From: Deltaproteobacteria bacterium
Lineage (GTDB): Bacteria > Myxococcota_A > Polyangia > Polyangiales > JADZFZ01
Assembly (NCBI GenBank): GCA_020854145.1
Contig: JADZFZ010000476.1
Span: 1-40,687, forward strand
DNA length: 40,687 nt
Direction of reading: 5' to 3'
Below, piece by piece: positions 37,787-40,687 of the stretch; within the stretch, counting starts at the first letter, position 1; each line of letters starts with the position of its first letter. Under the pieces are notes generated by a model, which was not told where the DNA came from, made no database searches, and saw nothing but the letters and a program-made list of their open reading frames with translations. Position numbers and translations under genes: made by a program.

Positions 37787-39633
37787 CGGCCACGCAGCTC
37801 GTCTACTGCTTCAACGCAGCGGGACCCTCGGCGCAGAGCGTGCCGGGGCAGACGGACATCGGCTCGGCGAGCTACGTCGACCTCATGGCGATCACGCCAG
37901 CGGACGTCGGCAGCCCCGGCGACGAGATCGTCTGGATCGTGCACGCGCGCATCGGCGACGCCGACCTCGGCGGGATCGCTGGCGCCACCAAGCACGCGCG
38001 CTGCACGCTGCGCCTGGTCGACTCGACCGGCGTGGGCGTGAAACCGAGCACCATCGACGTCATTGCCGGGCGGCCACTCGACCCCTACCGCGACGCGCAG
38101 CACTTCGGCTGCGTGACCTACGCCGCGATGCACAAGTCGCCGGCGACCGCGGCATCCGGATCGAGTGCGTGCCTGCGCGTGCAGGCGGCCTTCGGCTGGC
38201 TGGCGGGGCAGACCATCACGCGGAACCTGTCGATCCTCGTCGAGGACCTCACCGTGATCGCGTGGAACGCCACGCGGCTGACGGCGGCGGCGATCACGTG
38301 GGCGTGGTCGGATCAGGTGCTTTCGACCAGGCTGACCGGCACCGCGCAGAACGTGGGGACGACAATCGGCCTGCCGGCGCCGGGCAGTGGCGATCGGCAG
38401 TGGCTGGTCTACGCCAGCGCGGTCACCGACAACGGGTCGCAAACGCGATCGACGCTCTGCGATGTCCGCATTGCCGCGGCCACGACCAGCACCGTGATCG
38501 GTCCGCTTGGCACGCGCTCACGCGCCGCGCTCCCGCAGCTCGACGGCAACAACTGGCATTGCGTCGCGGGAGTCGTCGTCTACGAGAACAGCGCCGGCGA
38601 CCCGACGGCGACCGTGCAGATGCGCGCGTGGGACGATTACACGACCGCGACCTTTCTCGAGAAGCACGCGCTGTTCCTCGGCCGTGCGCTCTTTGCGGTC
38701 GACGTGTCGTCGCTCAGCCCGGTCTGGAGCCAGGGCCTGGACCCGGCGCTCAATCCGCCGTCGCCGACCATGTATGGCGCGCCGCAAGGCTCGCCGAACT
38801 ACGGCGAGCAGAGCACGCCGCGCGTCACACCGACCGCCGTGCTCGGCCAGCATCGCCTCGTCCACGGCTGGGCCGTGCCCTACAACCGCCACGATCCAGA
38901 CCTCCTGCTGCGCTTCGCGTCGGAGCTCTACCTCAACGGCGCGACGAACGCGCCGTCCTCGCGACAGAGTCCCCTCTACCTGCTGCAGGATTCGCTCAGC
39001 GATCGCCACCCGGACTACCAGAGCACGCTGATCGCCACGGGTCGCGGCGCGCTCTTCCTCGAGCACGTCGGCTACTACTCGCCGGGGGACGACGTGCTCG
39101 ACTCCGGCGGCAATCCGACCCGTGTGCTGCGCGCGTTCGGCGACGTCGCCGCCCGCGCGTTCTACGGGCTCTCGCAATGCCTGTTCTCGTGCCACGCCTG
39201 GACCGGCACGCTCGATGACACCGAGGACCAGGCGGCCATCGGTCCGGCGGTCTACGTCACGCCGGACCGAGAAGCGCTCGATCCCGGTGATCTGCCGCGG
39301 CTGCGCTACGTGCCGTTCGAGTCGCGTTCCGGCGGCGGCGTGCACCGCGGCGTCGAGCTCCGCACGCTCGATGGTCGCGTGCTGAGCTGGAGCATGTTCC
39401 TGGCGCCGCGCGAGGTCTGGTCGCTGAGCTGGCGCGCCGCGACCGCGCAGCACCAGACGCTGCTCGCCTGGCTGCGCAACCTCGAGAACGGGATGTTCGC
39501 GTGGGAGCATCCGATCGACGGTGACCTGCGCGCGTGGGTGATCTCGGGCGATTCGCTGCGCGTCGCGAACAGCGCGCCTGGGATCTGGGACATCACCCTC
39601 GACGCCGCCGAGCTGACCTGGACGGGCCCATGA
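37783..39633 (+). CDS. Distal tail protein in gpM position
   Basis: This 616-aa beta-rich protein lies between tape measure and gpL-like genes. The N-terminal ~310 residues look like two or more beta sandwiches; the C-terminal part (~510-616) has a hub-like strand pattern (S-L-S-W-R-A-A-T-A-Q-H-Q-T-L-L-A-W-L-R-N, then F-A-W-E-H-P-I-D-G). It is far longer than lambda gpM (~110 aa). Only the C-terminal ~110 residues (W-R-A-A ... W-E-H-P) might correspond to the M/Dit hub, with the rest as added carbohydrate-binding-like domains. No specific family is recognised. Confidence 0.6.
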   Translation: MTATQLVYCFNAAGPSAQSVPGQTDIGSASYVDLMAITPADVGSPGDEIVWIVHARIGDADLGGIAGATKHARCTLRLVDSTGVGVKPSTIDVIAGRPLDPYRDAQHFGCVTYAAMHKSPATAASGSSACLRVQAAFGWLAGQTITRNLSILVEDLTVIAWNATRLTAAAITWAWSDQVLSTRLTGTAQNVGTTIGLPAPGSGDRQWLVYASAVTDNGSQTRSTLCDVRIAAATTSTVIGPLGTRSRAALPQLDGNNWHCVAGVVVYENSAGDPTATVQMRAWDDYTTATFLEKHALFLGRALFAVDVSSLSPVWSQGLDPALNPPSPTMYGAPQGSPNYGEQSTPRVTPTAVLGQHRLVHGWAVPYNRHDPDLLLRFASELYLNGATNAPSSRQSPLYLLQDSLSDRHPDYQSTLIATGRGALFLEHVGYYSPGDDVLDSGGNPTRVLRAFGDVAARAFYGLSQCLFSCHAWTGTLDDTEDQAAIGPAVYVTPDREALDPGDLPRLRYVPFESRSGGGVHRGVELRTLDGRVLSWSMFLAPREVWSLSWRAATAQHQTLLAWLRNLENGMFAWEHPIDGDLRAWVISGDSLRVANSAPGIWDITLDAAELTWTGP

Positions 39634-40295
39634 CCTACGAGCTCAGCGAGAACCTGCAGCGCGAAGCGCGGCGCCCGCACGGCGGCCGCTGGCTCGAGCT
39701 CTGGGAGATCGAACTCGACGCGAGCTCGACGGCGCTGCTCAAGCTGGCAGTCGTCAACCACAGTGCGCCGGTGACCTTCGCGAGCGTCACCTATCATCCG
39801 TTCCCGGTGGTGCGCGGCCCGATCGAGTGGAACAGCGAGGGCAACCTGCCGCGCACGACGCTGAGCCTCGACAACCGGCGGCGCAGCCTGGCGCACTACC
39901 TCGAGCAGGGGCACGGCTTCCAGGACCGCGTGGTGACCATGCGCCTCGTGCACGAGGATTGGCTCGCGCTCGCGACCGACCGGTTCGTGATGGACTGGAT
40001 CGTGGCCGGAGCGACGCTCACGCACGAGACGATCCAGTTCGAGCTCGAGGCGCGGGCCTTCCGCAGCTCGCAGCTCCCGCACGATCGGTTCATGCGCGAC
40101 CGCTGCCCGTGGCAGTTCCGCTCCGAGGAGTGCGGATACGAGCCGGACGCGACCGCCGGCGCCAACTTCCGGACCTGCGCGAAGACCCTCGACGAGTGCG
40201 TCGAGCGCGGAGACGACGAGGTCGCGCGCGGCTTGCCGCGCCTGCACCCGATGCAATACGGCGGGTTCCCGGCGCTGCCGCGGAGGGTGCGGTGA
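39630..40295 (+). CDS. Minor tail protein gpL-like, iron-sulfur cysteines
   Basis: This 221-aa protein has the gpL layout. Its C-terminal domain has four cysteines (C159, C168, C183, C190) in the context R-C-P-W-Q-F-R-S-E-E-C-G-Y, matching lambda gpL, which binds a 4Fe-4S cluster. It forms the hub at the tail tip with the K- and I-J-like proteins encoded next. The ATG at 39630 overlaps the preceding stop, and the stop overlaps the K-like GTG. Confidence 0.85.
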   Translation: MTYELSENLQREARRPHGGRWLELWEIELDASSTALLKLAVVNHSAPVTFASVTYHPFPVVRGPIEWNSEGNLPRTTLSLDNRRRSLAHYLEQGHGFQDRVVTMRLVHEDWLALATDRFVMDWIVAGATLTHETIQFELEARAFRSSQLPHDRFMRDRCPWQFRSEECGYEPDATAGANFRTCAKTLDECVERGDDEVARGLPRLHPMQYGGFPALPRRVR

Positions 40296-40687
40296 GCGCC
40301 GTCGATCGCATTCTCGGCGTGCCCTTCCGGCGGCACGGCCGCGAGCTCGCCGGGCTCGACTGCTACGGCGTCGTGCTGTGGCTCGCTCGGCGCTGGGGGA
40401 TCGCGGTGCCGGACCTCACGGAGATCGTGCAGGCAGCGGCAGACCCGACCGCCATCGATGCCGCGACGCTGCCGCTGCCGGCGGGCCTGCGCGAGGTTCC
40501 GTTGCGCGAGGCGCGCCGCGGCGACGTCGCCTGGCTGCGCGACGAGCGCGGCCGCACGACCCACGTGGAGATCGTCGAGAGCCCCGGCCTGAGCGTCACC
40601 GCGCTCTACCGCGTGGGCGTGACGCGCGTCCGCTGGACGCCGGAGTGGCGGCAGCGCCTGCACACGATCTGGAGGTGCCCATGCTCC
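40292..40687 (+). CDS. NlpC/P60 tail peptidase (gpK-like), continues at position 1
   Basis: This GTG-started gene crosses the circle junction and ends at 133, giving 133 aa in total. Cys24 (L-D-C-Y-G-V-V-L-W) and His91 (T-H-V-E-I-V) are the probable catalytic pair of an NlpC/P60 cysteine peptidase. In lambda the K protein has this domain, acts in tail-tip assembly and may open peptidoglycan during DNA entry. Unlike lambda K, no N-terminal JAB/MPN domain precedes it. It overlaps the L-like gene by four bases and the I-J gene by 13. Confidence 0.85.
   Translation, partial: MSAVDRILGVPFRRHGRELAGLDCYGVVLWLARRWGIAVPDLTEIVQAAADPTAIDAATLPLPAGLREVPLREARRGDVAWLRDERGRTTHVEIVESPGLSVTALYRVGVTRVRWTPEWRQRLHTIWRCPCS
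40561..40687. repeat. Terminal direct repeat (right copy)
   Basis: Identical to 1-127. Joining the copies closes the genome and completes the tail peptidase gene. Confidence 0.95.

Overview
The window is a complete genome of a temperate, tailed (siphovirus-type) phage of about 40.56 kb, assembled as a circle. The last 127 bases repeat the first 127, and one tail gene (the NlpC/P60 peptidase) runs off the right end and finishes at the left end. Base composition is very GC-rich throughout. Genes are densely packed with ATGA or GTGA overlaps. The lambda-type terminase and the lambda-type tail-tip genes (L, K, I-J) together with probable lipoproteins suggest a high-GC Gram-negative host. The host is not named by the sequence. 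A 42-bp copy of the 3' half of a glycine tRNA (anticodon CCC) beside the integrase points to integration in that host gene.

Layout: 1-5.0 kb holds the end of the tail peptidase, a fused I-J tail-tip protein and two fibre-like proteins. 5.0-6.1 kb holds three small membrane or lipoprotein genes in lysis-cassette position, closed by a strong hairpin. 6.25-7.8 kb holds accessory regulators (a GcrA-like zinc protein and an HTH protein). 7.8-9.75 kb, on the minus strand, holds a CI-like repressor followed by three small genes encoding a membrane protein, a small beta protein and a PDZ lipoprotein, probably expressed in the lysogen. 9.75-12.4 kb holds the divergent Cro-like gene, a 0.7-kb stretch of highly structured probable non-coding RNA, small early genes, a MazG-like protein and an excisionase-like protein. 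12.2-13.65 kb, on the minus strand, holds the tyrosine integrase and the attachment core. 13.75-17.73 kb holds an accessory operon ending in a compact Cas12m-like effector and a nine-repeat CRISPR array with no adaptation genes. 17.8-22.2 kb holds zinc-binding small proteins, a replication initiator with an internal iteron origin, and a large unrecognised helical protein. 22.26-31.6 kb is the packaging and head module: small and large terminase, gpW, portal, protease/scaffold, Mu gpT-like capsid protein, decoration protein and an SGNH esterase. 31.6-40.69 kb is the tail module, including a textbook -1 frameshift in the tail assembly chaperone.

How it works together: CI and Cro set the lysogenic or lytic choice from a divergent operator. 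The rightward early transcript would read through small early genes, antisense to int, and on into the Cas12-CRISPR operon and replication genes. The late genes follow in one direction around the circle.

The most exciting element is the self-contained phage type V CRISPR system. It has one 610-aa effector that resembles Cas12m but keeps all three RuvC acidic residues, unlike characterised Cas12m, which binds DNA without cutting. Its array includes an exact duplicate spacer and two spacers against diverged versions of the same sequence, which fits phage-phage competition.
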